Source: JBAZHE01 sp041652555 (GTDB taxonomy: Bacteria; Patescibacteriota; Patescibacteriia; Patescibacteriales; WJLG01). From it: a stretch of 33,694 nucleotides of DNA. The stretch is from contig JBAZHE010000015.1 of the NCBI GenBank assembly GCA_041652555.1, positions 1-33,694 on the forward strand. Reading direction: 5' to 3'. The position numbers and the translations under genes are program-made. This document shows positions 21,558 to 29,735 of this stretch, piece after piece. Under the pieces are notes generated by a model. The model was not told where the DNA came from. It made no database searches and was given only the letters and a program-made list of their open reading frames with translations. How positions within the stretch are numbered: the first letter of the stretch is position 1; each line of letters starts with the position of its first letter.

Positions 21558-22229
21558 ATGAATAGAGGTGAATTTTTACCAAAATCTAAAAGTTGTGATG
21601 TTGAAAAATTGGCTTTACTTTTGAGCTCGAGCGATGGAAAAAACATATTTAAGACTGCCATCTCTTTTTTTGAAACTATGGAAGATAAGAATCTTGATTT
21701 AATTTTTTATGCCACAAAGATTTCGTTTTTCAATGAGCTATTTAACAAGCAAATGCTCTCCTTGAGAGATATAAAAAATGGCGACACAGAGAGATTGGAT
21801 GTTTTTTTAGAGAATAAATATCACCTTATGAGCCGATATTTATTATCGGCAGTTGATAATAAATTACCTTTTGTACTGATTGACCCGGCAATATTTCCGA
21901 TAATCATCTCAAAGGCGAGAATTTCTCTTGATAATTCCGGCTGTGAGGAGGAGGAATTCTCACTTCCACCCTATGTATTACATAACATAGCGCTTAAAGA
22001 GGGTGAGAAAAAAAGTTATCCACCAGAAAATAATCTGGTGAGTTTCGCCGAGACGATGTTAGTAAAAAATTTAGCCCCCAATTTTGTCAAAGAAATAGAA
22101 GTCCTATACTCCTTTGATAATACTGGAATTACACAAATCAAAAATGTGGAAAAGTCTACCTCGTGGCCATGGGTAGATGACCTTCCGAAGGGTTTTAAGT
22201 ATCTCGTTGCCGACAGGCTTGTATTTTAA
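21558..22229 (+). CDS. Soluble protein, unknown function
   Basis: 223 residues from ATG 21558, chosen because AAAGGAG lies seven bases upstream; an in-frame TTG at 21492 is less likely. There is no signal peptide or membrane segment. The first two-thirds are helical (VEKLALLLSSSDGKNIFKTA, LIFYATKISFFNELFNKQML). The C-terminus has beta-like segments and ends in KGFKYLVADRLVF. It has its own promoter and terminator. The style, with a good Shine-Dalgarno, resembles the small genes at 20661 and 23790. I do not recognise it. Confidence 0.75.
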   Translation: MNRGEFLPKSKSCDVEKLALLLSSSDGKNIFKTAISFFETMEDKNLDLIFYATKISFFNELFNKQMLSLRDIKNGDTERLDVFLENKYHLMSRYLLSAVDNKLPFVLIDPAIFPIIISKARISLDNSGCEEEEFSLPPYVLHNIALKEGEKKSYPPENNLVSFAETMLVKNLAPNFVKEIEVLYSFDNTGITQIKNVEKSTSWPWVDDLPKGFKYLVADRLVF

Positions 22230-22251
22230 GCAGTTGACTGGAGATATTTAT

Positions 22252-22286
22252 GGGGGCGAATTAGCATATTCGCCCTCTTTTATTTT
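22252..22286 (+). terminator. Terminator of the 223-residue gene
   Basis: GGGGGCGAAT (22252-22261) pairs with ATTCGCCCTC (22268-22277), followed by TTTTATTTTT. Confidence 0.9.
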
Positions 22287-22299
22287 TCGGGAAATGTGG

Positions 22300-22305
22300 T
22301 AATAT
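22300..22305 (+). promoter_or_regulatory. Probable -10 of gltX, near-leaderless
   Basis: TAATAT (22300-22305) ends seven bases before ATG 22313, and a terminator sits just upstream. If it is used, the gltX message has almost no 5' leader. No good -35 is seen. Confidence 0.45.
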
Positions 22306-22312
22306 AAAAGCT

Positions 22313-23758
22313 ATGTCTAATAAAATACGTTTAAGATTTGCTCCGTCGCCAACCGGCTTTGTGCATTTGGGAAATTTGCACACGGCGCTTTTTGATTTTT
22401 TAGCCGCCAAATCAATGGGTGGAAAGTTAATTTTACGCATTGAAGATACTGACCAGGAAAGAAAAGTTGAAGGTGCAGTGGAAAAAATGATTGAGGTGCT
22501 GGCTTGGGCTGGAATTACTTTTGATGAAGGACCGTATACTCAAACAGAACGATTGGAAATTTATCAGAAATATATTAAAGAACTTTTGAATAAAGGCGAG
22601 GCTTACTATTGTTTTTGTTCTAAAGAGCGTTTAGATAATTTACGCGAAGAACAGCAAGCCAAGAAAATGCCTCCGCGCTATGACCGCGCTTGTCGTAATT
22701 TGTCACATGAAGAAGCGGAGAAAAGGATTGCTCTAGGTGAAAAATTTGTTATTCGCCAAAAAATGCCTTTGGAAGGTGAGGTTGTTGTACGTGATGAATT
22801 GCGCGGAGATACAAAATTTCCGGCCATTGATTTGGATGATCATATTTTAATAAAATCTGACGGCATTCCGACTTATCATTTTGCTTCGGTAGTTGATGAT
22901 CATTTAATGGAAATATCTCACGTCTTGCGCGGTTCTGAATGGCTCCCTTCATTACCAAAAAATATTTTATTATACCAATCTTTCGGTTGGACTCCGCCAA
23001 GATTTTATCATTTACCTTTGATGCATAATAAAGAGGGGGGAAAATTAAGCAAACGCAAAGGCGACGCTTTTGTGGAAGATTTTCGCGCTAAAGGTTATCT
23101 ACCGGAAGCCTTAGTCAATTTTTTAGCTTTACTTGGCTGGCATCCGGAGGGGGAAAAGGAGATTTTATCAATAGCTGAGATTATTAAAGAGTTTAAATTG
23201 AAAAATATTGGCATTTCTCCGGCAATTTTTGATATTGATAAACTGGATTATTTTAATGGAATGTATATTCGCCAAAGGCCTTTGCCAGAATTATTGGAAC
23301 TGTGCCAGCCGTTTTTGGCGGAAAATTTGGCTTTAACGACTTCTGATTACAAAAAAAGCAACGAATTTTTAATTAAAGTCGTGTCTTTAGCGCGTGAACG
23401 GCTAAAAAACTTATCAGAAATCGGCGGATTGACAAAATACTTCTTTTGTGATAACTTAGAATATAAGACCGAGCTTTTAGTTTGGCGCAAGTCAAACGCC
23501 GAAGGAGCCAAAGCTTCTTTGAGTGATTTAAAAAATTATTTAACAGAATTCTCAGAAGAAGATTGGAATTTGAAAAATCTGGAAGAAAAAGTAGTTGCCT
23601 GGCTTAAGGATAACGAAAAAGGAGTAGGGGATTATCTCTGGCCATTGCGCGTCGCCTTAACCGGTGAACAGGCCAGCCCATCCCCATTTGAGATGGCCGA
23701 CACCCTAGGCAAAACCGAAACATTAGAAAAAATTAATTTAGCAATAAATAAATTATAA
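22313..23758 (+). CDS. gltX: Glutamyl-tRNA synthetase
   Basis: 481 residues, class I synthetase. The HIGH-type motif is HLGN in APSPTGFVHLGNLHTALF (about residues 9-26), and the KMSKS-type motif is KLSKRKG (about 244-250). IEDTDQERKVEG and the GEAYYCFCSKERL segment are typical of bacterial GltX. The C-terminal anticodon-binding region is complete, ending at KLAINKL-like helices. It charges tRNA-Glu. If the genome lacks GlnRS, as many small bacteria do, it would also charge tRNA-Gln for GatCAB correction; that cannot be seen here. Single gene, ending 31 bp before the next start. Confidence 0.97.
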   Translation: MSNKIRLRFAPSPTGFVHLGNLHTALFDFLAAKSMGGKLILRIEDTDQERKVEGAVEKMIEVLAWAGITFDEGPYTQTERLEIYQKYIKELLNKGEAYYCFCSKERLDNLREEQQAKKMPPRYDRACRNLSHEEAEKRIALGEKFVIRQKMPLEGEVVVRDELRGDTKFPAIDLDDHILIKSDGIPTYHFASVVDDHLMEISHVLRGSEWLPSLPKNILLYQSFGWTPPRFYHLPLMHNKEGGKLSKRKGDAFVEDFRAKGYLPEALVNFLALLGWHPEGEKEILSIAEIIKEFKLKNIGISPAIFDIDKLDYFNGMYIRQRPLPELLELCQPFLAENLALTTSDYKKSNEFLIKVVSLARERLKNLSEIGGLTKYFFCDNLEYKTELLVWRKSNAEGAKASLSDLKNYLTEFSEEDWNLKNLEEKVVAWLKDNEKGVGDYLWPLRVALTGEQASPSPFEMADTLGKTETLEKINLAINKL

Positions 23759-23789
23759 TTTCGCACCTTAACAAGAACAAGGAGTTGTC

Positions 23790-24119
23790 ATGAATAGCAC
23801 TGCTATAATAATTTACAGAAGTGCCATTGAAGTGGTTTATGCAAAAATTATCAAATCGCTTCGAGAAGATTCAAAGGATAGTGACTGGAAAAAAACAGAA
23901 GTTTGCGAGCAAACTGCCTATTTAAGCAAAATTTTAGGCATTAAAATCTTGCTTGAACAACCGCATGCTATAGTTGAGTATAAAGGACGAACTTTATACC
24001 TGAACAAAAAGCAAACTGACGAGCTGGCGGCTATATTCAATCTTACTAATAACAAGTTGATTGAGGAGGCAACGTTGCATGCAAGGAGTAAGCGTCTAGC
24101 AGCCTATGCCACAATTTGA
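23790..24119 (+). CDS. Small soluble protein, unknown function
   Basis: 109 residues. AAGGAG (in 'aacaaggagttgtc') before ATG 23790 and a terminator right after the stop support it. It is predicted helix-rich: SAIEVVYAKIIKSLREDSKD, a central KTEVCEQTAYLSKILGIKIL, one beta hairpin (HAIVEYKGRTLYLN), and a basic C-terminus (HARSKRLAAYATI). It may be read through from gltX, as no terminator lies in the 31-bp gap. No family recognised. Confidence 0.7.
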   Translation: MNSTAIIIYRSAIEVVYAKIIKSLREDSKDSDWKKTEVCEQTAYLSKILGIKILLEQPHAIVEYKGRTLYLNKKQTDELAAIFNLTNNKLIEEATLHARSKRLAAYATI

Positions 24120-24131
24120 ATCTTTAATCTT

Positions 24132-24167
24132 AAACCCCGTCTAGTTTTCAACAGGTGGGGTTTTTTA
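24132..24167 (+). terminator. Terminator after the 109-residue gene
   Basis: AAACCCC-GTCT (24132-24142) pairs with AGGT-GGGGTTT (24153-24163) with two G-U pairs, then TTTT. Confidence 0.8.
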
Positions 24168-24196
24168 TTTGGGGAATAAAATGGTATAATAAAACC

Positions 24197-24559
24197 ATGA
24201 TAAAAGTCAGTAATGAAACTTTGGGGAAAGCTTTTTTGGATATTTTAAAGGATGTCTTGTTTTTTCCTTTTTGGTGGTATTCAGTCGGCCTTTTTAAATT
24301 TGGCCGCGTGCTTTTAATTTTTCTGGGAAACCGAGAGAAGGTGCTCGCTTGGTCGGTTTGGGCCGGTAATATTTTTACGCCCATGTACGGCTTGCGCGAT
24401 ATTCAAGGGGTTATTATTAGTTTTTTTATTCGAATCATTCAAGTAGTATTCCGCTCTATTATTATGCTGTTTTGGCTAACTATCTTATCAGCTGTCTTGT
24501 TAATATATTTAGTTTTTCCGCCATTCGCAATTTACGAAATAATCTTTCAGCTTAAATAA
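24197..24559 (+). CDS. Small membrane protein paired with the Clp-like ATPase
   Basis: 120 residues from ATG 24197. The upstream ATG 24155 is rejected because it lies in the preceding terminator; TATAAT (24185-24190) ends seven bases before ATG 24197, so the message is probably leaderless. Two hydrophobic blocks occur (about 17-41, LKDVLFFPFWWYSVGLFKFG; and about 75-117, IIMLFWLTILSAVLLIYLVF), with a short conserved-looking loop between (WSVWAGNIFTPMYGLRDIQG). The next gene starts four bases after its stop, so they form one unit. It is probably a membrane partner or adaptor of that ATPase; this rests on proximity only. Confidence 0.75.
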   Translation: MIKVSNETLGKAFLDILKDVLFFPFWWYSVGLFKFGRVLLIFLGNREKVLAWSVWAGNIFTPMYGLRDIQGVIISFFIRIIQVVFRSIIMLFWLTILSAVLLIYLVFPPFAIYEIIFQLK

Positions 24560-24562
24560 AAA

Positions 24563-27304
24563 ATGGAAAATAAAAATAACAATAAAATTCCATTTATCAC
24601 TTGCCCGAAATGCTCTGGCCGAGGCGATTTATTTTGCCAAGAATGTCGCGGGGCCGGCAATGGCGGTTTTTTTTCCGGAAAATTTCTCTATTGGGGAATG
24701 ATACTATCTTCGGCTAATATTTTTCGGCGTCACGGGATTATTTTTATTCGCTGGATCTTTGATTTTATCATGGCAATCTTCTGTCTTTTTGGTGTAGCGT
24801 CAATGACGGCCTGGGCTTGGTTTTATTTAAAAAATCAAGAATTTTCCAGCCTGCTTAATTTTTGGCAAGAAAAAAACGCCTTGCTTTTTATTTTTTGGAT
24901 CTCTTGCCCGGCGATAATGCTTTTAATCTATCGCTCTAACCAACGCCAAAATGAAAATAAAAAAATAAAGCCTTTAAATAAAAATCTTCAAGGAACTTTT
25001 CCAGACAGTTGGAATGATTTGAAGCGCTGGAACGGTGCCATTGATATTTCTTCGGCTTTTCGAGAAAAAACTCTCGCCCTGCTTGAAAAAGCTTATTTCT
25101 TGGCAAAAAAGAAAAAACAGCCGGAAATAACACCTCTGCATCTTCTGGCCGCGCTTTTATCTTCTGATAAAATAGCCGTGCTTTTTACCCGTTTGGATGT
25201 GCCGAGCCGCGAACTGGTGAAAAAAATAAACAATTGCTTAAATAAAATTCCGGCGACTGGCAAAAAAAATCAAGAAATTAATTTATCTCCCGAGGTAAAA
25301 GAGATTTTAATCAATGGCTATATTCAAGCAGTGGAAGCAAAACAAGATAATGTCAACTCTTTAAACCTACTTTTTCCGTGTTTTGTTAAAAGTGAAATAA
25401 TAAAAGAAATTTTATCAGACTTTAAGATTGATGAAAATAAAATTAAAAATACTATAGAATGGTTCCGTATCAGCCAGCGTCAAACAGAAAATTACCGTCG
25501 CTATCGCCGTTTAGCGCGCTTTAAGCCTTCCACTAACATGGATAGGGCTTATACGGCCGTGGCCACGCCCCTTTTAAATAGCTTTGGCTACGATCTAACC
25601 TTGGCGGCTAAATGGGGCCGGCTGGGATTATGCGTCGCCCGAGAAAAAGAAATAGCGACGATTTTTGAGGTGATGAAAAGCGGAGCAACCGGAATTCTTT
25701 TAACCGGCCCCGAGGGTTCGGGCAAGCGGACGATTATTGAGGGCTTAGCCGCTGAGATGGTCTCTGAAGAAAAAGTGCCTGATTTTCTCAAAGATAAAAG
25801 ATTAATAGAATTGGATACTGCCCGCTTAATTTCCGGTGCGAGCCCTAGCGAGGCTGAGGGTCGTCTTTTAACTATTATCGATGAAATTCGTCGCGCCGGG
25901 AATATTATTCTTTTCCTGGAAAATTTGGAAAACATTATCGGTCTTACCGCTGGGCAAGAAGAAAGCTTGGAGCTGTCTGAAGTTTTATCCGGAGAGTTGG
26001 AAAGAGGCGCTTTGCGCTGTCTAGCCACAGCCTCGGAGGCTAATTATCTTAAATATGTAGAAGGCAAGGCGATTGGAAATATTATGAGCCGGGTAAAGAT
26101 AGAGGAACCGGAGGGCGATCAGGCGATTCATATTCTAGAAAGCAAAGTTGGAAATTTAGAGGCGCGCCATAAAATATTTTTTTCCTATAACGCCTTGGAA
26201 GCCGCTCGCGATTTATCCGCCAAATATATCCATGATAAATATTTACCGGCCAAGGCCATTGAAATTTTAGAAAAAACTGCCTCCCGCACCGCTGGCGAAA
26301 ACAAGAGTCGGCACTATATCTGCACGCGCAACGATATTGCTTTAACGATTAAAGAAGTTACCAATATTCCGGCACAGGAGATTGAAGAAGATGAAGGTAA
26401 AAAACTTCTTAACTTAGAAGAAGAGTTGCATAAATATGTCATTGGTCAGGAAGAGGCGGTAAAAATGACCGCGGATTCTTTGCGTCGCGCTCGCACCTCT
26501 TTAAAATCTGACAAACGGCCAATCGCCAGTTTTCTTTTTTTGGGACCGACTGGCGTTGGTAAAACCGAGTTGGCCAAAACCATTGCCAAGGTTTATTTTG
26601 AAAAAAGTGATTTCCTTATTCGCTTAGATATGAGTGAATACCAACACGAAGACAGTATAATAAAAATAATCGGCGAGCCTAACGGTACCTCCGGCTATCT
26701 GACTGATGCCGTGCGCCACAAGCCTTTTTCTTTAATACTATTGGATGAATTTGAAAAAGCTAATCCAAAAATATTTAATTTATTTTTACAAGTAATGGAC
26801 GACGGTCGCTTAACCGACGGGCAGGGGAGAACAGTTGATTTTACCAACAGTATTATTATTGCTACTTCTAATGCCAGCTCGGAATTTATTCAAACCGAAG
26901 TTGAGCGTGGCACGCCGATAGAAAAAATTAAAGAAGAATTGCTAAATAAATATTTAAATAAAATTTTGCGTCCGGAATTAATCAACCGCTTTGATGGCAT
27001 TGTTGTTTTTAAGCCGCTTTCCGAAGATGAAATCGCGCAAATCGCCCGCCTGATGTTGAAAGACTTTGAAAAAATGCTTACTGAAAAAGGGATTACTTTA
27101 GAAATTTCCGAAGCTGGCGTTAGAGAATTAGCGCGCCAAGGATACGATCCGAAATTTGGCGCTCGCCCGTTGCGTCGCTTAATCCAAGAAAAAATAGAAA
27201 ACGAAGCGGCCAAATTAATTTTGGGCAAAGAATTAAAACGACGTGATGTTTTGATTATAAATAAAGAGATTGGTTTAGAAATCCGAACCGGCCAAACAAT
27301 TTAA
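24563..27304 (+). CDS. Membrane-anchored Clp/Hsp100-family AAA+ ATPase, divergent
   Basis: 913 residues. Order: two DnaJ-type CxxCxGxG motifs (C14-G21, CPKCSGRG; C25-G32, CQECRGAG); two membrane segments (about 58-90 and 105-124); a Clp N-terminal repeat region (about 165-300); AAA1 (about 345-600); AAA2 (about 625-913). AAA2 has intact Walker A GPTGVGKT (661-668), Walker B LILLDE (D728, E729), sensor SN770, arginine finger R809 and GARPLRR. AAA1 is degenerate: Walker A GPEGSGKR lacks Ser/Thr after Lys, and the Walker B site reads FLENLE instead of DE. Pore loop 1 is altered in both modules, there is no M domain, and no IGF/LGF loop for ClpP docking. It is probably a membrane-tethered remodelling ATPase rather than a ClpP partner. 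Confidence 0.9.
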   Translation: MENKNNNKIPFITCPKCSGRGDLFCQECRGAGNGGFFSGKFLYWGMILSSANIFRRHGIIFIRWIFDFIMAIFCLFGVASMTAWAWFYLKNQEFSSLLNFWQEKNALLFIFWISCPAIMLLIYRSNQRQNENKKIKPLNKNLQGTFPDSWNDLKRWNGAIDISSAFREKTLALLEKAYFLAKKKKQPEITPLHLLAALLSSDKIAVLFTRLDVPSRELVKKINNCLNKIPATGKKNQEINLSPEVKEILINGYIQAVEAKQDNVNSLNLLFPCFVKSEIIKEILSDFKIDENKIKNTIEWFRISQRQTENYRRYRRLARFKPSTNMDRAYTAVATPLLNSFGYDLTLAAKWGRLGLCVAREKEIATIFEVMKSGATGILLTGPEGSGKRTIIEGLAAEMVSEEKVPDFLKDKRLIELDTARLISGASPSEAEGRLLTIIDEIRRAGNIILFLENLENIIGLTAGQEESLELSEVLSGELERGALRCLATASEANYLKYVEGKAIGNIMSRVKIEEPEGDQAIHILESKVGNLEARHKIFFSYNALEAARDLSAKYIHDKYLPAKAIEILEKTASRTAGENKSRHYICTRNDIALTIKEVTNIPAQEIEEDEGKKLLNLEEELHKYVIGQEEAVKMTADSLRRARTSLKSDKRPIASFLFLGPTGVGKTELAKTIAKVYFEKSDFLIRLDMSEYQHEDSIIKIIGEPNGTSGYLTDAVRHKPFSLILLDEFEKANPKIFNLFLQVMDDGRLTDGQGRTVDFTNSIIIATSNASSEFIQTEVERGTPIEKIKEELLNKYLNKILRPELINRFDGIVVFKPLSEDEIAQIARLMLKDFEKMLTEKGITLEISEAGVRELARQGYDPKFGARPLRRLIQEKIENEAAKLILGKELKRRDVLIINKEIGLEIRTGQTI

Positions 27305-27416
27305 GCGGAGAAAAATTTCTTCTCAAAGTACGATGATTTATCATCATGCGAACCCCCCTTCTATGGTTGAGGTTAAAAAATTCATGCTATTTATACACTA
27401 TAATTATTTTTAATAA
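27305..27416. other. Short gap before the WecA-like gene
   Basis: No gene and no strong terminator. TATAAT (about 27400-27405) lies some 11 bases before ATG 27417 and may be the -10 of a near-leaderless message; the -35 is unclear. Confidence 0.4.
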
Positions 27417-28457
27417 ATGTCAATACTTTTTTATTTTTCTACTGCCATCGGCGCCTTTTTCCTGTCTTTTTTTCTTACCTGGAGGGTGCGCAAAATAGCT
27501 ATAAAGTTAGCTATAGTAGACAAACCGGACGGCTTAAAAAAAATTCATCCGAAACCGACCCCCTTACTGGGCGGGGTGGCAATTTTTTTGGCTTTTTTTC
27601 TGATTTTATTTTTTGTCAGAGAAAAATTAATCACCGGCGATTTGGCTTATGGCCATTGGCTTTGGTTTTTTGCCGGCGGAATTTTTTTATTAATCGGCGG
27701 AATTCTTGACGACAAATTTAATTTAAAACCGCGCTGGCAGATAGTCTGGCCGCTTTTGGCTGTTGCCTGCGTCCTAATCGGTGATATTGGAATTAAAAAA
27801 ATTACTAATCCCCTGGGCGGCTTATTGTATTTTTCAAATTTTCTATCCGAAGCTTTTACTTTCACTTGGTTATTGCTAATGATGTACACGACAAAACTAC
27901 TAGACGGAGTGGACGGACTGGTTTCCGGCTTAGCCGTCATCGGCGGCTTAGTAATTTTTCTTTTTACGGCCACCACAAAATATTTTCAACCAGACATTGC
28001 CCTAGCAAGTTTGATTTTCTCTGGAGTTTGTCTAGGATTTTTAATTTGGAACTGGCATCCGGCTAAAATATTTTTAGGTGAAAGCGGCTCGCTATTTTTG
28101 GGCTATGTCCTAGGAGTGCTCGCAATAATTTCCGGCGGCAAAATCGCTATTGCCCTCTTAGTTTTAGGCTTGCCCTTGTTAGATCTTTTTTGGACTATTA
28201 TCCGTCGCCTGGCGGCTAAAAAAAATCCTTTTTCTTCGTCTGACCGCCTACATCTGCATCATCGTTTGTTAGATATTGGCCTGGGGCAGAAAAAAACTGT
28301 CTTAATTTTTTACGCTTTTTCCTTGTTTTTTGGTTTAATGGCGCTTTTCTTGCAAAGCAAAGGAAAATTTTTAGCAATTTCTATTTTAGTTTTAATAATG
28401 ATTTTTTTATTAGCTGGATTTACTTTTTTAGAAAAAAGAAAGAAACATATACTATGA
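27417..28457 (+). CDS. WecA/MraY-family polyprenyl-phosphate sugar-1-phosphate transferase
   Basis: 346 residues with about ten membrane segments. Family motifs in order: DKPDGLKKIHPKPTPLLGG (about 37-55), GGILDDKFNLKPRWQ with the metal-binding DD (about 98-112), TKLLDGVDGLVSG (about 159-171), NWHPAKIFLGESGSLF (about 217-232) and RLHLHHRLLD (C-terminal HxHH). The usual FLGD reads FLGE here. It links a sugar-1-phosphate, often GlcNAc-1-P, to undecaprenyl phosphate and so starts a surface glycan or teichoic-type polymer, and could supply lipid-linked primer for the glycosyltransferase cluster. The stop overlaps the next ATG (28454). Confidence 0.9.
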   Translation: MSILFYFSTAIGAFFLSFFLTWRVRKIAIKLAIVDKPDGLKKIHPKPTPLLGGVAIFLAFFLILFFVREKLITGDLAYGHWLWFFAGGIFLLIGGILDDKFNLKPRWQIVWPLLAVACVLIGDIGIKKITNPLGGLLYFSNFLSEAFTFTWLLLMMYTTKLLDGVDGLVSGLAVIGGLVIFLFTATTKYFQPDIALASLIFSGVCLGFLIWNWHPAKIFLGESGSLFLGYVLGVLAIISGGKIAIALLVLGLPLLDLFWTIIRRLAAKKNPFSSSDRLHLHHRLLDIGLGQKKTVLIFYAFSLFFGLMALFLQSKGKFLAISILVLIMIFLLAGFTFLEKRKKHIL

Positions 28458-29365
28458 GAAAACGGCTGATTATTTTTATAACTCTTTGCTGGCTGGCCGC
28501 AATGGCGACTCTGCTTTTTTATCCTACCGTTTATATTCCGCACGCCGTAGAAAAAATAACTTATTATGATAAAGTCGCTCACTTAGTAATGTACGGCGTT
28601 TTAACTTATCTTTTTTTAGCCATCGGCATCCGCTGGAAACGACAAAAATTTTTTTGGATTTTTTTGACAGTCTTTTCTCTTTCAACTATTGCTAATTTCT
28701 CCGCCGAATATCTCCAAGCTTTTATCCCTGGACGCGATCCGTCTTTTTTGGATTTTCTCGCCGGTCTGGTTGGAATCGCTTTGGCCGTCCCCATCGCTTA
28801 TTTCATCCACTACACCCCCAAACGCAAGACCCTTCTCCATGTTTGTTGCGCCCCTTGCGCGACCGCTGTAAGAGAATTTTTAGCGCACAATTGTCACTTG
28901 GAATTCTTCTTCTACAACCCCAACGTCCATCCGCGCCAAGAATATTTGAAACGCTTAGATGAGGTGAAGAAATTGGCGACCAAATTCGGAATAAAAGTTC
29001 ACGCAAAAAAATATAATCGCACCGCCTGGAAAAAAGCCATTGCCGGACATGAGAGTGAGCCAGAAGGCGGTTCGCGCTGTAAGCTATGTTTCCAACATCG
29101 CCTGTGCGTCGCCGCCAAAATGGCTAAAGAAAAAAATATTCCATTTTTTGCCACTACTCTAACTATCAGCCCGCATAAAAATTCTTTAATTATAAATAAG
29201 CTGGGAGAAAAAATTGGACTATGGCTTGGCGTTAATTTTTTGAACGCCAACTTCAAGAAGAACGGCGGATTTCAGCGTTCTATTGAACTATCAAAAAAAT
29301 TCCGCCTTTACCGCCAGAAATACTGCGGTTGCGAATATTCTAAAAATAATGCGAATAAAATTTGA
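28454..29365 (+). CDS. VanZ-like domain fused to epoxyqueuosine reductase QueH
   Basis: 303 residues in one uninterrupted frame. Residues 1-118 are VanZ-like: four membrane segments, DKVAHLVMYGVLTYLF (39-54) and EYLQAFIPGRDPSFLDFLAG (85-104). Residues about 125-297 are QueH (DUF208): LLHVCCAPC (C131, C132, C135), EGGSRCKLCFQHRL (C209, C212), TTLTISPHKN, then YRQKYCGCEYS (C291, C293), the cysteines that bind the Fe-S cluster and metal. QueH carries out the last step of queuosine synthesis in tRNA. The fusion would tether it to the membrane; VanZ itself has a poorly defined envelope role. The ATGA start overlaps the WecA-like gene. Confidence 0.9.
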   Translation: MRKRLIIFITLCWLAAMATLLFYPTVYIPHAVEKITYYDKVAHLVMYGVLTYLFLAIGIRWKRQKFFWIFLTVFSLSTIANFSAEYLQAFIPGRDPSFLDFLAGLVGIALAVPIAYFIHYTPKRKTLLHVCCAPCATAVREFLAHNCHLEFFFYNPNVHPRQEYLKRLDEVKKLATKFGIKVHAKKYNRTAWKKAIAGHESEPEGGSRCKLCFQHRLCVAAKMAKEKNIPFFATTLTISPHKNSLIINKLGEKIGLWLGVNFLNANFKKNGGFQRSIELSKKFRLYRQKYCGCEYSKNNANKI

Positions 29366-29366
29366 T

Positions 29367-29394
29367 TTGATTTTTACCCACAAAATGATATAAT
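29367..29394 (+). promoter_or_regulatory. Promoter of the 29406-31641 operon
   Basis: TTGATT (29367-29372), 16-bp spacer, extended -10 TGATATAAT (29386-29394). The leader before ATG 29406 is only a few bases long. Confidence 0.75.
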
Positions 29395-29405
29395 TAAAAC
29401 AACTT

Positions 29406-29735
29406 ATGACTAGAGAAAAATGGGAATATATCATTGGAGATGTTGAGGATAAATTCGGTCTTTTAGAAAAGGGTCGGGAGTCTTTTGTGGAAGAAGGCGG
29501 GGTGAATGTGGATTATGTAGTTTTTAACAGTCCGGCCGGAAAAATTCGTCTAGAATACATAGAAAAACCCGTTGTTCTTGGTAAAAAAACCCAATATTCC
29601 CATCGCGCCGGCACCACCGCCGAGATTGATTATGTCTATAGTGAGACTGAAAAAACTGCCACCTTCGTCGCCTATAAATGGAGCACTGACAATGATGATT
29701 GGTCGGAAATAGAAGCGGAAAAAATGTTTTTATGA
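29406..29735 (+). CDS. Small acidic protein, conserved-unknown style
   Basis: 109 residues, soluble and acidic. It begins EKWEYIIGDVEDKFGLLEKG, followed by a beta-rich half (VDYVVFNSPAGKIRLEYIEK; GTTAEIDYVYSETEKTATFV), which suggests a small barrel or sandwich. The last four bases overlap the start of the next gene. It heads an operon with a membrane protein and an HtrA-like protein, so a role at the inner face of the membrane is possible. I have seen similar small proteins in Patescibacteria but know no function. Confidence 0.75.
   Translation: MTREKWEYIIGDVEDKFGLLEKGRESFVEEGGVNVDYVVFNSPAGKIRLEYIEKPVVLGKKTQYSHRAGTTAEIDYVYSETEKTATFVAYKWSTDNDDWSEIEAEKMFL

Noticed and set aside
25588..26028. 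Long minus-strand ORF opposite the Clp ATPase
   Set aside because: It mirrors codon structure of AAA1 and has no start signals; other antisense frames at 27647, 28999 and 31825 are dismissed for the same reason.
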